The notes: generated by a model from the sequence alone, not told the origin. Positions 11,951 to 20,738 are shown, numbered from the stretch's first letter. The stretch: DNA of 32,116 nt from Pseudomonadaceae bacterium UBA836 (GCA_002296055.1 DBHE01000217.1:1-32116); one strand, 5' to 3'. Numbers and translations are program-made.

Positions 11951-13369
11951 TCACTCCGCCAGACGGAAGGTAATATAGCTGGCGCGACCCTGGCGAATCA
12001 CACGCATCGAGATGGAGCGATTGTCCGGCAGCTCGCCAGCAATCTGGGTGAAAGTCTCTACCGAATCCACCGACTGGTTGTCGAGATTGGTGATGATGTC
12101 ACCCGGACGCAGACCAACCATGGCACCCGGGCCGCGCATGACTTCACGCACCACCACGCCAGAGTGGATATCCAGGTTTTTCTTCTGCTCGTCGCTCAGC
12201 TCGACCACCGTGACACCCAAACGATTGGAGGAGGTCGCCTGGGCTGGTGCATCACTGGCCAGCGCCGCAACGTTGTCATCGTCAGGCAGCGCGCCTACTT
12301 CCATGCGCAGGGTCTTACGCTCCTTGTCACGCATGACCACCAGCGACGCTTCTGCACCGGGGCGGACACGCCCAACAGCGTGGGGAAGATCGGAAGAGCG
12401 CACGACTTCGTGACCGTTAAACTCGAGAATCACGTCACCCACCTTGAGGCCACCCTTGTCTGCCGGGCCGCCCGGCATAATCTGGGCAACCAGGGCACCG
12501 GCGGGCTTGGGCAGATCAAACGACTCGGCCAGATCCTTGTTGACCTCCTGGATCACCACACCCAGCCAGCCGCGCTGCACGCTGCCGCTGTCCTTGATCT
12601 GCTCGACCACATCCATTGCAACATCCATCGGAATGGCGAACGACAGGCCCATGAAACCACCCGAACGGGTAAAGATCTGCGAGTTGATGCCTACAACTTC
12701 GCCATCCAGATTGAACAGCGGGCCACCAGAGTTACCTGGGTTGATCGCTACATCAGTCTGAATGAACGGCACATAGTTTTCGTTCGGCAAACTACGCCCC
12801 TTGGCGCTGACGATACCGGCCGTAACCGAGTAGTCGAAACCAAAAGGTGAACCAATTGCCAGCACCCACTCGCCCGGCTTGAGATCAGCCGATTTGCCGA
12901 TCTTGACCACCGGCAGATCGTCGCCGGCGTCGATCTTCAGCAACGCCAGATCAGAACGCGGATCAGCACCGACCAACTCTGCCTGCATTTCACGGCGGTC
13001 GGACAGGCGTACAAAAATCTCGTCGGCGTCAGCGACCACATGGTTGTTGGTCAACACATAGCCGTCATGGGAGATGATAAAACCAGAACCGAGGGACTGC
13101 GGGGTCTCTCGCTCGCGCTGGGAAGGGGCTTGGGGAAAGCTGCGCTCAAAGAATTCACGAAACAGCGGCGGCATCCCCTCAAGGTCAGGCATGCCCTGCA
13201 CCACATTCTGGCTAGCTGCCTTTTGTCGCGTGCTGATATTCACAATCGCCGGCGACGCTTCCTCAACCAGCTCGGTAAAGTCCGGCAGGTCCACCGCCAG
13301 TGCCAGCGACTGCCAGCTCAAAACACAAATACTTGTAGCCACCAGGGCCAAACGTCTCAGCGACAACAT
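11951..13369 (-). CDS. mucD: Periplasmic serine protease MucD (DegP/HtrA family)
   Basis: Envelope quality-control protease; in P. aeruginosa it restrains AlgU activation by degrading misfolded proteins that would trigger the MucA cascade. The 472-residue protein has an N-terminal signal peptide ending near ALAVD. The trypsin-like triad is His110 (NNHVV), Asp140 (DLALLKI) and Ser214 (GNSGGP), and two PDZ domains follow (about 265-360 and 380-465). All catalytic residues are present. It starts 41 bp after mucC with GAGGAG upstream, and is the last gene of the algU operon. AlgW is a relative, but position and two PDZ domains favour MucD. Confidence 0.95.
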   Translation of the reverse strand: MLSLRRLALVATSICVLSWQSLALAVDLPDFTELVEEASPAIVNISTRQKAASQNVVQGMPDLEGMPPLFREFFERSFPQAPSQRERETPQSLGSGFIISHDGYVLTNNHVVADADEIFVRLSDRREMQAELVGADPRSDLALLKIDAGDDLPVVKIGKSADLKPGEWVLAIGSPFGFDYSVTAGIVSAKGRSLPNENYVPFIQTDVAINPGNSGGPLFNLDGEVVGINSQIFTRSGGFMGLSFAIPMDVAMDVVEQIKDSGSVQRGWLGVVIQEVNKDLAESFDLPKPAGALVAQIMPGGPADKGGLKVGDVILEFNGHEVVRSSDLPHAVGRVRPGAEASLVVMRDKERKTLRMEVGALPDDDNVAALASDAPAQATSSNRLGVTVVELSDEQKKNLDIHSGVVVREVMRGPGAMVGLRPGDIITNLDNQSVDSVETFTQIAGELPDNRSISMRVIRQGRASYITFRLAE

Positions 13370-13410
13370 ACGCCCGTATTCTCCTCACTTGTCTCAAGGA
13401 ACATCGCACT

Positions 13411-13872
13411 TCACAGGTTCGTCAGCGGCACCCCATCGAGGCTGGCGGCGCGCAGCACCTGCGGCGTCAGCTGCGGATTGTGGCGGGCACGCAGCCCATG
13501 CCAACGGACCAGCACAAAACCTGCACTCAGACCAAGCAGCGCGGCCAGAATGACCTGCGGCTCAGAGCCACCCAACCCCTGCACCGCCAGAGCGGCAGCA
13601 AACAACAGTGATAAAGGCACCAGATAAACCCAGAGCGCACCGCGTACCAAGGCGTCTTCGGGCACGCCAATCAGCACCTCATCGCCGACCTGCCAATGAC
13701 GATCGGTCAGGGCGCGGACAAACCCCATTCGACCGCCAGAGCCCAGTCGCTGCAGCAAACCCTGCCCGCAACCGGCCTTGGCCGCACAATTTCCACACGT
13801 ACTGCTACGCATGGTCTGCACCCACACGGCGCCGGGCTCCACGCTCAACACCCGACCCCGCTCCTCAATCAC
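13411..13872 (-). CDS. mucC: MucC / RseC-family SoxR-reducing system protein
   Basis: Inner-membrane protein of the RseC/MucC family; the role in sigma-factor control is poorly defined, and relatives act in reduction of SoxR. The 153-residue protein has an N-terminal cysteine cluster (CGNCAAKAGCGQG, about 27-39) that could bind an Fe-S cluster. Two transmembrane helices follow (about 80-98 and 105-123). It begins with GTG, overlapping the mucB stop by 4 bp (GTGA), which indicates translational coupling. mucD follows 41 bp later. Confidence 0.9.
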   Translation of the reverse strand: MIEERGRVLSVEPGAVWVQTMRSSTCGNCAAKAGCGQGLLQRLGSGGRMGFVRALTDRHWQVGDEVLIGVPEDALVRGALWVYLVPLSLLFAAALAVQGLGGSEPQVILAALLGLSAGFVLVRWHGLRARHNPQLTPQVLRAASLDGVPLTNL

Positions 13873-14831
13873 GGTAGAGCCTCTGCCGACACAGCAGCGT
13901 GGGGAAAGGAAGCAGCGATTCGCTCAGCAGTCGCTGGCGGTATCTCACCAACGATCGTGGCCAGATAGGTCTGCCCCTCGACCTGGAGCCGGCGACTGAT
14001 CGCCACGGTCGGACCGAGTTGCGCCGCCAGATTATCCGCCGGCCGCTCCTCACCAAGAGGCTCGACAAACACGGTAAAGCGCGCCAGGCCATCACTGTAT
14101 ACCTGCGTCATCACCGGCGGCTCGCCGGAGGCCAGGGCACGCACCATCGACTCACCAGCGGTATAGCCCGGCGGGAGCCAGCCAGGCTGCCAGCCAGAGG
14201 CATCCACGAGTTTTTCCGGCTGCGCTGCGTTCAATGGCAGGCAGCGAGAGCCAACCTCCAGCGCATCATCCGGCAGGGAAGAGAAGTTCACATCGACAAA
14301 CTGAAAGCGCTCGAGCAGCACGTTGCGCTCATTGATCAGCAATGACTTGAGCAACAGCCCGGTCTCATCGTCGAGATACAGTTCGTAGGCATAACGGAAG
14401 GCATCCCGAGGCTTGAGCGCAACCACCGTCACAGGGCGATCCGCCACCCGGGTGCCGCCCAGAACCTCCAGCACATACCAGCGCTGCAAACGAGCAGGGT
14501 CGACCGTTTGGGAAGCGGCTCCGTGCCAGTCGGACACCGCGGGGTAAGAGCTGGCACATTGCAGGCGACCGTCGCGGCGCAGCCACTCCTGGGGCTCACC
14601 ATCAGCCCGGAGCAAACGCTCGGTCACGCCGTCATCGTCGGTTTGGTGCCAGATATGGTGGGCACTGAAACTGCCGGAGCGTTCGTAAACGAACGCTCCC
14701 TGATAGCTTTGCTGATCAACCGCGTCGGCCATGCCGCGCAACAACTGTCCTGCATCCTCGGCCTGAGCCAGCGGCGCTGCCAGCAGCACCGCGGCAGAAC
14801 AACAGGCAAAGCGTCGCGACCACTTCACCAC
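13869..14831 (-). CDS. mucB: Sigma factor AlgU regulatory protein MucB (RseB family)
   Basis: Periplasmic protein that binds the MucA C-terminus and shields it from regulated proteolysis; lipid signals release it. The 320-residue protein has a signal peptide (residues 1 to about 24, cleavage after AQA) and the two-domain RseB layout, with LolA-like segments such as QSYQGAFVYERSGSF near the N-terminus. The start is GTG and shares one base with the mucA stop (TAGTG), so translation is probably coupled. It overlaps mucC by 4 bp. Confidence 0.94.
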   Translation of the reverse strand: MVKWSRRFACCSAAVLLAAPLAQAEDAGQLLRGMADAVDQQSYQGAFVYERSGSFSAHHIWHQTDDDGVTERLLRADGEPQEWLRRDGRLQCASSYPAVSDWHGAASQTVDPARLQRWYVLEVLGGTRVADRPVTVVALKPRDAFRYAYELYLDDETGLLLKSLLINERNVLLERFQFVDVNFSSLPDDALEVGSRCLPLNAAQPEKLVDASGWQPGWLPPGYTAGESMVRALASGEPPVMTQVYSDGLARFTVFVEPLGEERPADNLAAQLGPTVAISRRLQVEGQTYLATIVGEIPPATAERIAASFPHAAVSAEALP

Positions 14832-15457
14832 TAGCGACCTTCCATGCTCGCTGCGCGGGCGTAAGGCACCAGCTGCGGCGTGTTGGACTGAGCGCCAGCC
14901 TCGGCGTGCTCACGCAGGTAGCGACTAATGCGCTGCTCATGCCAGGCCGAAGGACCTTGCGCAGGCGCCAGCGGCTCTGCAGCAGCAGTGCCGGTCTGCG
15001 AGTAACCCGCCAGTACCGCGCCGGGGCGTGCAGTTGGGTTCGCCTGCAGCATAGACGGGGCCGGGCTGGTAGCCGCAGTCATCGGCTGCGTCGGCGCATC
15101 GCCTTGGTTGACCATGCGAACACCTACCAACACGGCCAAGGTCACAGATGCGGCCACCGCCACGCGACCGAAGTTGCGCCACAGCACAGAGCCTTGAGTG
15201 GCAGCGGGCGCAGCCTGCTCAGACTCCATCTGCAACGCCGGCTCATCCTTTAGCGCTGCCGCGATGCCAGCCGACAGATCTACGGAACCCTGCCAGGGCT
15301 CCTTATGCATCACCGAGCGTGCCATCTGGTAGCGCGCCCAGGTACTACGCAGTGCCGGATCCTGATCAGCTGCCTGGAGAACACGGCGCACTTCCAGTTC
15401 GTCAGCCTCGTTGTCCATGAGAGCGGAAAGAGACTCCTGCAAGACTTCGTTTCTCAT
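14831..15457 (-). CDS. mucA: Anti-sigma factor MucA
   Basis: Single-pass inner-membrane protein that sequesters AlgU; stress triggers its cleavage by AlgW, MucP and ClpXP in P. aeruginosa. The 208-residue protein has an N-terminal RseA-like sigma-binding domain (MRNEVLQESLSALMDNEADE), one transmembrane segment about 101-117, and a periplasmic tail. It is somewhat longer than the PAO1 protein (194 residues, from memory). The frame is intact, with no sign of the mucoidy-type truncations seen in clinical P. aeruginosa. The ATG has AGAGGT upstream and lies 55 bp after algU. Confidence 0.94.
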   Translation of the reverse strand: MRNEVLQESLSALMDNEADELEVRRVLQAADQDPALRSTWARYQMARSVMHKEPWQGSVDLSAGIAAALKDEPALQMESEQAAPAATQGSVLWRNFGRVAVAASVTLAVLVGVRMVNQGDAPTQPMTAATSPAPSMLQANPTARPGAVLAGYSQTGTAAAEPLAPAQGPSAWHEQRISRYLREHAEAGAQSNTPQLVPYARAASMEGR

Positions 15458-15512
15458 TGCTATACCTCTGCTGTTGGCCCAAAGGGCTCACTGCGTTGCA
15501 CCCTGTTGCCGA

Positions 15513-16088
15513 TCATGCCTCAAGCAACGGTTTCAGGGCTTTATCTATTGCCTCTCGCGCCCGGAAGATCCGGGAACGGACGGTGCCGACCGGGCAGTCC
15601 ATCACGTTGGCAATGTCTTCGTAGCTCAACCCCTCAAATTCACGCAGGGTTAACGCTGTTCTTAAATCATCAGGCAACTGTTCGAGGGTTTTGTTCACTA
15701 CCTGCTCGATTTCGTCGCGCAACATTTCGCGTTCAGGCGAGTGAATATCCTTCAGGATACTGTCGCCTTCGTAGTACTCCGCCTCATCTGCGGCGATATC
15801 CGAATCCGGTGGCCGACGATTGCGCGCCACCAGGTAATTCTTTGCGGTATTAATCGCAATGCGGTACAGCCACGTATAGAACGCGCTATCACCGCGAAAG
15901 TTCGCCAGCGCGCGATAGGCTTTGATGAACGCTTCTTGAGCCACGTCCTGCGCTTCATGGCTGTCATGCACAAAACGCGTCACCAACGCGAGAATCTTGT
16001 GCTGGTATTTAAGAACCAGCAGGTCAAAGGCACGCTTGTCGCCTTTCTGAACACGTTCGACCAGCTGCTGATCGCTCTGCCCTGTCAT
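15513..16088 (-). CDS. algU: RNA polymerase sigma factor AlgU (RpoE/sigma-22, ECF family)
   Basis: ECF sigma factor for envelope stress and, in many pseudomonads, alginate and osmotic-stress genes. The 191-residue protein has region 2 (AFDLLVLKYQHKI..., HEAQDVAQEAFIKAY, FYTWLYRIAINTAKN) and region 4 (LPDDLRTALTLREFEGLSYEDIA..., GTVRSRIFRARE). These match AlgU/RpoE closely; PAO1 AlgU is 193 residues. It leads the algU-mucABCD operon and diverges from nadB across a 382-bp gap. Two AlgU-type promoters upstream point to autoregulation. Confidence 0.97.
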   Translation of the reverse strand: MTGQSDQQLVERVQKGDKRAFDLLVLKYQHKILALVTRFVHDSHEAQDVAQEAFIKAYRALANFRGDSAFYTWLYRIAINTAKNYLVARNRRPPDSDIAADEAEYYEGDSILKDIHSPEREMLRDEIEQVVNKTLEQLPDDLRTALTLREFEGLSYEDIANVMDCPVGTVRSRIFRAREAIDKALKPLLEA

Positions 16089-16129
16089 AATGAAATCACT
16101 CTGCAGGGTCCGCGATTCGCGTCGTTATC

Positions 16130-16156
16130 GTAGACACAGGATGTAACCAAAAGTTC
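16130..16156 (-). promoter_or_regulatory. AlgU-type (sigma-22) promoter proximal to algU
   Basis: On the minus strand GAACTT (16156-16151) is followed after 16 nt by TCTAC (16134-16130). The P. aeruginosa AlgU consensus is GAACTT-N16/17-TCTGA, so the -35 box is perfect and the -10 box is close. The expected transcript would start roughly 35 nt before the algU ATG, in keeping with known autoregulation of this operon. Confidence 0.7.
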
Positions 16157-16178
16157 TCCCCTCACTCAGGTACAGCAG

Positions 16179-16206
16179 TAGGAACGCCAAAAATGACAAA
16201 AAGTTC
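16179..16206 (-). promoter_or_regulatory. Second AlgU-type promoter, distal to algU
   Basis: A second perfect GAACTT (16206-16201, in the context GGGAACTTTTT) lies exactly 50 bp upstream of the first on the minus strand. TCCTA (16183-16179) follows after 17 nt. The -10 element is weaker than in the proximal copy. P. aeruginosa algU is also driven by more than one AlgU-dependent promoter, so a tandem pair is plausible. Confidence 0.5.
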
Positions 16207-16470
16207 CCGCGTGAGTGCACAATGCCAGCATCCTGCCAGCAAGCAAACCATCAGGCCCTCACCCATGGGAGGCAGTATTGTGCGGCAGCGCGCTTCTATA
16301 TACTAGGGAAGCGCTGACTTAATCCATACGCCCGCTGCACAAGCAAAAGGGTGCTGGAGCCAGCGCCCACGACCGCTTTCAGCACCATCTGTGGTTGTAT
16401 GCATACTGCCAAAGACACCTGTTTGAGCGCTCACTAGCGCGTTCAGACCACCCAGCAGCTGAATAAAGAT
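16207..16470. other. Upstream part of the nadB-algU intergenic region, with two dyads
   Basis: No gene is visible in this non-coding stretch; the rest of the 382-bp gap holds the two AlgU-type promoters. A perfect 7-bp inverted repeat GCGCTTC (16290-16296) / GAAGCGC (16308-16314) brackets an AT-rich TATATACT that could be a -10 region for nadB. Further on is a 10-bp palindrome GTATGCATAC (16397-16406). Either could be an operator, but I recognise no known regulator's site. nadB has only a weak ribosome-binding sequence before its ATG. Confidence 0.4.
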
Positions 16471-18084
16471 ATGACGCGACAACGCCAATACGACGTACTG
16501 GTCATCGGCAGCGGCGCCGCCGGCCTGACTCTCGCTCTGCACCTGGCCAGCGATCTACGCGTAGCCGTATTGAGCAAAGGACAGCTATCCGAGGGCTCCA
16601 CCTTCTGGGCCCAGGGTGGCGTAGCAGCGGTGCTGGACGACGCCGACACGGTAGACGCACACGTCCAGGACACCCTGATCGCTGGCGGTGGCCTGTGTCA
16701 CGAAGAGGCTGTCCGGCAGATTGTTGGCGATAGCGCCGACGCCATCGGCTGGCTGGTCGAACAGGGCGTGCCCTTCACCCGCGAGCGACGCTCGGATGGT
16801 AGCGAGAGTGACGATTTCCATCTGACCCGTGAGGGTGGCCACAGTCACCGCCGCATTATTCACGCCGCCGACGCCACCGGCGCAGCCATCTTCAACACCC
16901 TGCTGCAACGGGCCGAAGAGCACAGCAATATCGAGCTGCTGGACAACCGCGTGGCGGTTGACCTGATCACCAGCAAAAAGCTCGGCCGCAGCGGCAACCA
17001 GTGCCTCGGCGCCTACATCCTGAACCGCTCAAGCGGCCACGTCGAAACCGTCGCCGCACGCTTTACCGTGCTGGCCACAGGCGGCGCCAGTAAGGTCTAC
17101 CTGTACACCAGCAACCCGGACAGCGCCTCGGGCGACGGTATCGCTATGGCCTGGCGCGCCGGCTGCCGGGTGGCCAACATGGAATTCAACCAGTTCCACC
17201 CGACCTGCCTGTACCATCCCAAGGCCAAGAGTTTTTTGATCACCGAAGCCCTGCGCGGTGAAGGCGCCCTGCTGCGCCTGCCCAATGGCGAGCGTTTTAT
17301 GCCGCGCTTTGACGAACGCGCCGAACTGGCTCCGCGCGATATCGTAGCCCGCGCCATCGACCATGAAATGAAGCGCCTGGGCCTGGACTGTGTCTACCTG
17401 GATATCACCCATAAGCCGGCCGACTTTATCCGCAGCCACTTCCCTACGGTGCACGAACGCTGCCTGGCATTTGGCATTGATATCACCCGCGAGCCCATCC
17501 CCGTGGTACCTGCGGCCCACTACACCTGTGGCGGCGTAATGGTCGACAGCAACGGGCGCACCGATCTCGCCCAGCTGTACGCCATCGGCGAGACCAGCTT
17601 TACCGGCCTGCACGGGGCTAACCGGATGGCCAGCAACTCACTGCTCGAATGCATTGTGTACGGCCGTGCCGCCAGCCAGGACATTCTGACCCGCTTGCAA
17701 GACAGCGCCATGCCGCAAGACCTGCCGATCTGGGATGAAAGCCAGGTGACCGATTCGGATGAAGACGTGATCATCTCCCACAACTGGGATGAGCTGCGGC
17801 GCTTCATGTGGGACTACGTGGGGATTGTGCGGACCTCCAAGCGACTGCAACGGGCGAAACACCGCGTTGACCTGCTACTGGCGGAAATCCACGAGTTCTA
17901 CAGTAATTACCGGGTCAGCCGGGACCTGCTGGAGCTGCGCAACCTAGCGGTGGTCGCCGACCTGATTATTCGTTCAGCCATGCAGCGCCGCGAGAGCCGC
18001 GGCCTGCACTACACGCTGGATTATCCGGCGCAGCTGGAAGAGGCACTGGATACTATTCTGCCGCCACCCACCGCTGACGACTAA
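16471..18084 (+). CDS. nadB: L-aspartate oxidase
   Basis: FAD flavoprotein that oxidises L-aspartate to iminoaspartate, the first step of de novo NAD synthesis. The 537-residue protein begins with the dinucleotide-binding motif [15 protein letters not shown]. It carries the succinate-dehydrogenase-like motifs [44 protein letters not shown] and [16 protein letters not shown]. Length is normal. Its position divergent from algU is the standard Pseudomonas arrangement. The 3' end overlaps the convergent ygfX by 32 bp, leaving no room for a separate terminator. Confidence 0.97.
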   Translation: MTRQRQYDVLVIGSGAAGLTLALHLASDLRVAVLSKGQLSEGSTFWAQGGVAAVLDDADTVDAHVQDTLIAGGGLCHEEAVRQIVGDSADAIGWLVEQGVPFTRERRSDGSESDDFHLTREGGHSHRRIIHAADATGAAIFNTLLQRAEEHSNIELLDNRVAVDLITSKKLGRSGNQCLGAYILNRSSGHVETVAARFTVLATGGASKVYLYTSNPDSASGDGIAMAWRAGCRVANMEFNQFHPTCLYHPKAKSFLITEALRGEGALLRLPNGERFMPRFDERAELAPRDIVARAIDHEMKRLGLDCVYLDITHKPADFIRSHFPTVHERCLAFGIDITREPIPVVPAAHYTCGGVMVDSNGRTDLAQLYAIGETSFTGLHGANRMASNSLLECIVYGRAASQDILTRLQDSAMPQDLPIWDESQVTDSDEDVIISHNWDELRRFMWDYVGIVRTSKRLQRAKHRVDLLLAEIHEFYSNYRVSRDLLELRNLAVVADLIIRSAMQRRESRGLHYTLDYPAQLEEALDTILPPPTADD

Positions 18085-18505
18085 AACGCAAACGCAGGCG
18101 CAGCCGACGCAGGCTTTCTTCCGGCGCGGCATCGGCCGGCAAGACGACGGATACCGGACACCAGCGACCCTGCTCGCGCAGCCTGACCACCGTCAGCATG
18201 GCACTGACATAGGTATCAGCCAGCAGGCGCGCCGCCACCTCCGAGCCGTCACGGCGCAGTATGTGCCAGCCGTCGCTGTCAAAGCGCAAACCGGTCACCG
18301 AGTGCGGGTGCCGCAAGCTGACCTGACGCGGCCAGACCCAACCGCCATAGAGCAGCACCAGCGCCACGCACAGCAGGCTCGGCCAAAGGGTCAAGGCACT
18401 GTTGAATACGCCCAGGCACGCCAGCAGCCCGCTGAGCAGCAGCAAAAAGGCCATCCAGCGAGACGGTTGGCGTTGCAGCAACAGATATTCAGTTTGGCTG
18501 TACAC
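18053..18505 (-). CDS. YgfX (CptA-like) family membrane protein
   Basis: A 150-residue protein with two closely spaced transmembrane helices (about 18-35 and 38-57) and a soluble C-terminal domain rich in arginine. It starts with GTG inside the end of sdhE (17-bp overlap). Position after sdhE and topology match the YgfX/CptA family, reported in E. coli as the toxin partner of YgfY(CptB)/SdhE; SdhE's flavinylation role is better supported. The toxin label should be treated with caution. The 3' end overlaps nadB by 32 bp. Confidence 0.8.
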   Translation of the reverse strand: MYSQTEYLLLQRQPSRWMAFLLLLSGLLACLGVFNSALTLWPSLLCVALVLLYGGWVWPRQVSLRHPHSVTGLRFDSDGWHILRRDGSEVAARLLADTYVSAMLTVVRLREQGRWCPVSVVLPADAAPEESLRRLRLRLRFSRQRWVAAE

Positions 18506-18743
18506 GGTCCAGAATCATCCTCACGATATGACGCAGCTCCGGATCATCCGGCTCGCCACGCTGCATAAACCAGACAAACATGTCCTGATCCTCACACTCC
18601 AGCAGTTGGCGATAACGCGCCTGATCAGCCTCGTCCAGCGTCGGGTACACCTCCTGCAGGAAGGGCACCAGCAGGACATCCAGTTCCAGCATGCCGCGAC
18701 GGCTGTGCCAGAACAAACGTTTCATTTCTATATCGGCCGACAT
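18489..18743 (-). CDS. sdhE: FAD assembly factor SdhE (YgfY/CptB)
   Basis: Small cytosolic factor that promotes covalent attachment of FAD to succinate dehydrogenase SdhA and to fumarate reductase. The 84-residue protein contains the family motif [15 protein letters not shown] with the conserved RRGMxELD, and the DQDMFVWFM segment. The start at 18743 ([10 protein letters not shown]) was chosen because GTGGAG lies just upstream and the size matches the family. An ATG-less extension to 18830 reads into the promoter region. It is co-transcribed with ygfX and diverges from ygfZ. Confidence 0.94.
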   Translation of the reverse strand: MSADIEMKRLFWHSRRGMLELDVLLVPFLQEVYPTLDEADQARYRQLLECEDQDMFVWFMQRGEPDDPELRHIVRMILDRVQPN

Positions 18744-18760
18744 CGGCAACTCCACAAGCT

Positions 18761-18794
18761 GAGAATTGAACTGCGCATTACAATTCTCATTATA
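18761..18794 (-). promoter_or_regulatory. sdhE promoter with consensus -10, dyad and Fur-box-like sequence
   Basis: On the minus strand a perfect TATAAT lies at 18794-18789, about 45 nt before the sdhE ATG; no good -35 box is evident. Right beside it is a perfect 9-bp dyad TGAGAATTG (18760-18768) / CAATTCTCA (18781-18789). The 19-mer reading from 18794 to 18776 matches the Fur consensus at 13 of 19 positions by my count. The site could control sdhE and possibly divergent ygfZ. Regulation by iron is an inference. Confidence 0.45.
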
Positions 18795-18881
18795 ACGGCA
18801 AGATAGCAGCAAGCGGCGCCTGACAAGCACCCGCCGCGCACCCTATGATGTATCACCACACACCAAGGGAACAACGACGGT

Positions 18882-19886
18882 ATGACCTTACACGCCGAGC
18901 TCGCCAGCCACTTTGCCGAGGCGAGCGACAGCAGCGACTTCGCGACAGGCTTGAGCCTGCTCGACCATCAGGGCCTGATCAGTGTGACCGGCAGCGATGC
19001 CGATAAATTCCTGCAGGGCCAGATTACCTGCGACCTGCGCCAGCTCGACCAGGATCACAGCAGCCTCGGCGCGCGCTGCAGCCCCAAGGGGCGCATGCAG
19101 TCCAGTTTCCGCATCTGGCGAACCACAGACGGCATGCTGCTGAGCTTGACGCGCGAGCTGGTTGCCCCGCAATTGGCGGACCTCGGTAAATACGCCGCAC
19201 TCTACCGCCAATGCCAACTGGCGGACCAAAGCGACAGCTGGGCCGGCTTTGGTCTGTGGGGCGAGCAGGCCGAACAGGCGCTCAACGCAGCCGGCCTGCA
19301 ACCACCTACCGAGGACAACGGCATCAGCCGAGCGGGCAACTGCGTCGCCCTGCGCCTGCCGGGAGCAGCCTATGCCGTCTGGGCGCCGATTGCCGATGCA
19401 CCTGCCCTGCTGGAAAAGCTGTCCGCCCACGCCTCGCTGGTCAGCGCCAACCAATGGCAATTGCGCCAAATCCAGAGCGGCATCGGTCAAGTGACCGGAC
19501 CAACCCTCGAAAGCTTTATTCCGCAGATGCTTAATCTGCAACACTTGGGTGGCGTCAGCTTCCGCAAGGGCTGCTACACCGGCCAGGAAATCGTTGCTCG
19601 CATGCAATACCTGGGCAAGCTGAAGCGTCGCATGTACCGCCTGCTGATGGCCGGCGACGCGCCACCCAAGCCGGGCACCGAGATTATCGACCGCGATAGC
19701 GGCAAGGCCGTAGGCGATGTTGTGATCGCCGCACGCGGACCCAAAGCTGTGGAATTACTGGCCGTATTGCAGAAGGATGCGGCACAATTGGCGACGTTAA
19801 GCTTGGCCGCCAGCGACGGCCCGCTACTGACGCTCAGTGAGTTACCTTACGAGCAGGCATTGACCAGCGCTGAAGCCGAACAATAG
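18882..19886 (+). CDS. ygfZ: Folate-binding protein YgfZ
   Basis: Folate-dependent protein needed for the upkeep of some Fe-S enzymes, including the tRNA methylthiotransferase MiaB; related to the GcvT/T-protein fold. The 334-residue protein carries the family signature KGCYTGQE with the key cysteine at 231, and GVTGSDADKFLQGQ-like residues near the N-terminus. Length fits. It diverges from sdhE and lies 18 bp before the HDOD gene, so those two are probably one transcript. A rather distant AAGGGA is the only ribosome-binding candidate. Confidence 0.93.
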   Translation: MTLHAELASHFAEASDSSDFATGLSLLDHQGLISVTGSDADKFLQGQITCDLRQLDQDHSSLGARCSPKGRMQSSFRIWRTTDGMLLSLTRELVAPQLADLGKYAALYRQCQLADQSDSWAGFGLWGEQAEQALNAAGLQPPTEDNGISRAGNCVALRLPGAAYAVWAPIADAPALLEKLSAHASLVSANQWQLRQIQSGIGQVTGPTLESFIPQMLNLQHLGGVSFRKGCYTGQEIVARMQYLGKLKRRMYRLLMAGDAPPKPGTEIIDRDSGKAVGDVVIAARGPKAVELLAVLQKDAAQLATLSLAASDGPLLTLSELPYEQALTSAEAEQ

Positions 19887-19904
19887 AACCCTAAGGGACA
19901 TGAC

Positions 19905-20738
19905 ATGACCGACCTCGCCCAACGCGTCCATGATGAGCTGATGCAAGCCATCGAGAAGGATCAGCTGGTACTACCCACCCTGCCGGAGGTTGCACTACGG
20001 GTGCGAGAGGCCGCCGAAGATCCGGACGTCAGCATCCCTGACCTGGTGCGCGAGATAAGCAACGACGCCGCTCTCAGCGCACGCCTGATCAAGGTGGTCA
20101 ACAGTCCGCTACTGCGCAGCCGGCAAGAAATCACCGACCTGTCGATGGCCGTCAACCGCATGGGTATCGCCTACACCGCCAACTTGGCAACCGGCCTGGC
20201 GATGTCGCAAATGTTCCAGGCGACCTCTGACGTCATTGACCGCAAGATGCGCGAGGTATGGACGCGGAGCACAGAAGTGGCTGGCATCAGCCATGTGCTA
20301 TGCCGTCACTACACCCGTCTGAAGCCCGATCAGGCAACCCTGGCCGGCCTCGTCCACCAGATTGGCGTGTTGCCGATTCTCAGCTACGCCGAAGAGAACA
20401 GCCAGCTGTTGCGCGACTCCATCAGCCTGAACCTGGTTATTGACCGCATCCACCCGCTACTGGGCGATCGCATTCTGCAGGCCTGGGACTTCCCCGAGCC
20501 GCTGCGCCACGTACCGTCGCAGCACCTGGACTTCCAGCGCAACTCGGCCAGCGTTGACTACGCCGATATTGTGCAGGTTGCCATGCTGCAGTCACTGTCA
20601 GGCACCCAGCACCCGTACGCGCAAATGGACTGGAGCGGCATCAGCGCCTTTGCCAAGCTTGGCTTGAACCCGGCGGATGAACAGGAAGACGAAGACCTGT
20701 CTGCCGAGATGGAAGCCGCCATGCAGTTGCTGGCCTAA
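19905..20738 (+). CDS. HDOD domain-containing protein
   Basis: The 277-residue protein is almost wholly a single HDOD domain (about 15-215), with the typical LPTLPEVALRVREAAEDPDVSIPDLVREISNDAALSARLIKVVNS pattern (residues about 24-67). It has no receiver, GGDEF or EAL domain. HDOD proteins resemble HD phosphodiesterases but lack their catalytic residues and generally act in signalling scaffolds. The C-terminus is acidic. It follows ygfZ by 18 bp and its stop lies 13 bp from that of the convergent enoyl-CoA hydratase gene. No partner can be named from the sequence. Confidence 0.87.
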   Translation: MTDLAQRVHDELMQAIEKDQLVLPTLPEVALRVREAAEDPDVSIPDLVREISNDAALSARLIKVVNSPLLRSRQEITDLSMAVNRMGIAYTANLATGLAMSQMFQATSDVIDRKMREVWTRSTEVAGISHVLCRHYTRLKPDQATLAGLVHQIGVLPILSYAEENSQLLRDSISLNLVIDRIHPLLGDRILQAWDFPEPLRHVPSQHLDFQRNSASVDYADIVQVAMLQSLSGTQHPYAQMDWSGISAFAKLGLNPADEQEDEDLSAEMEAAMQLLA

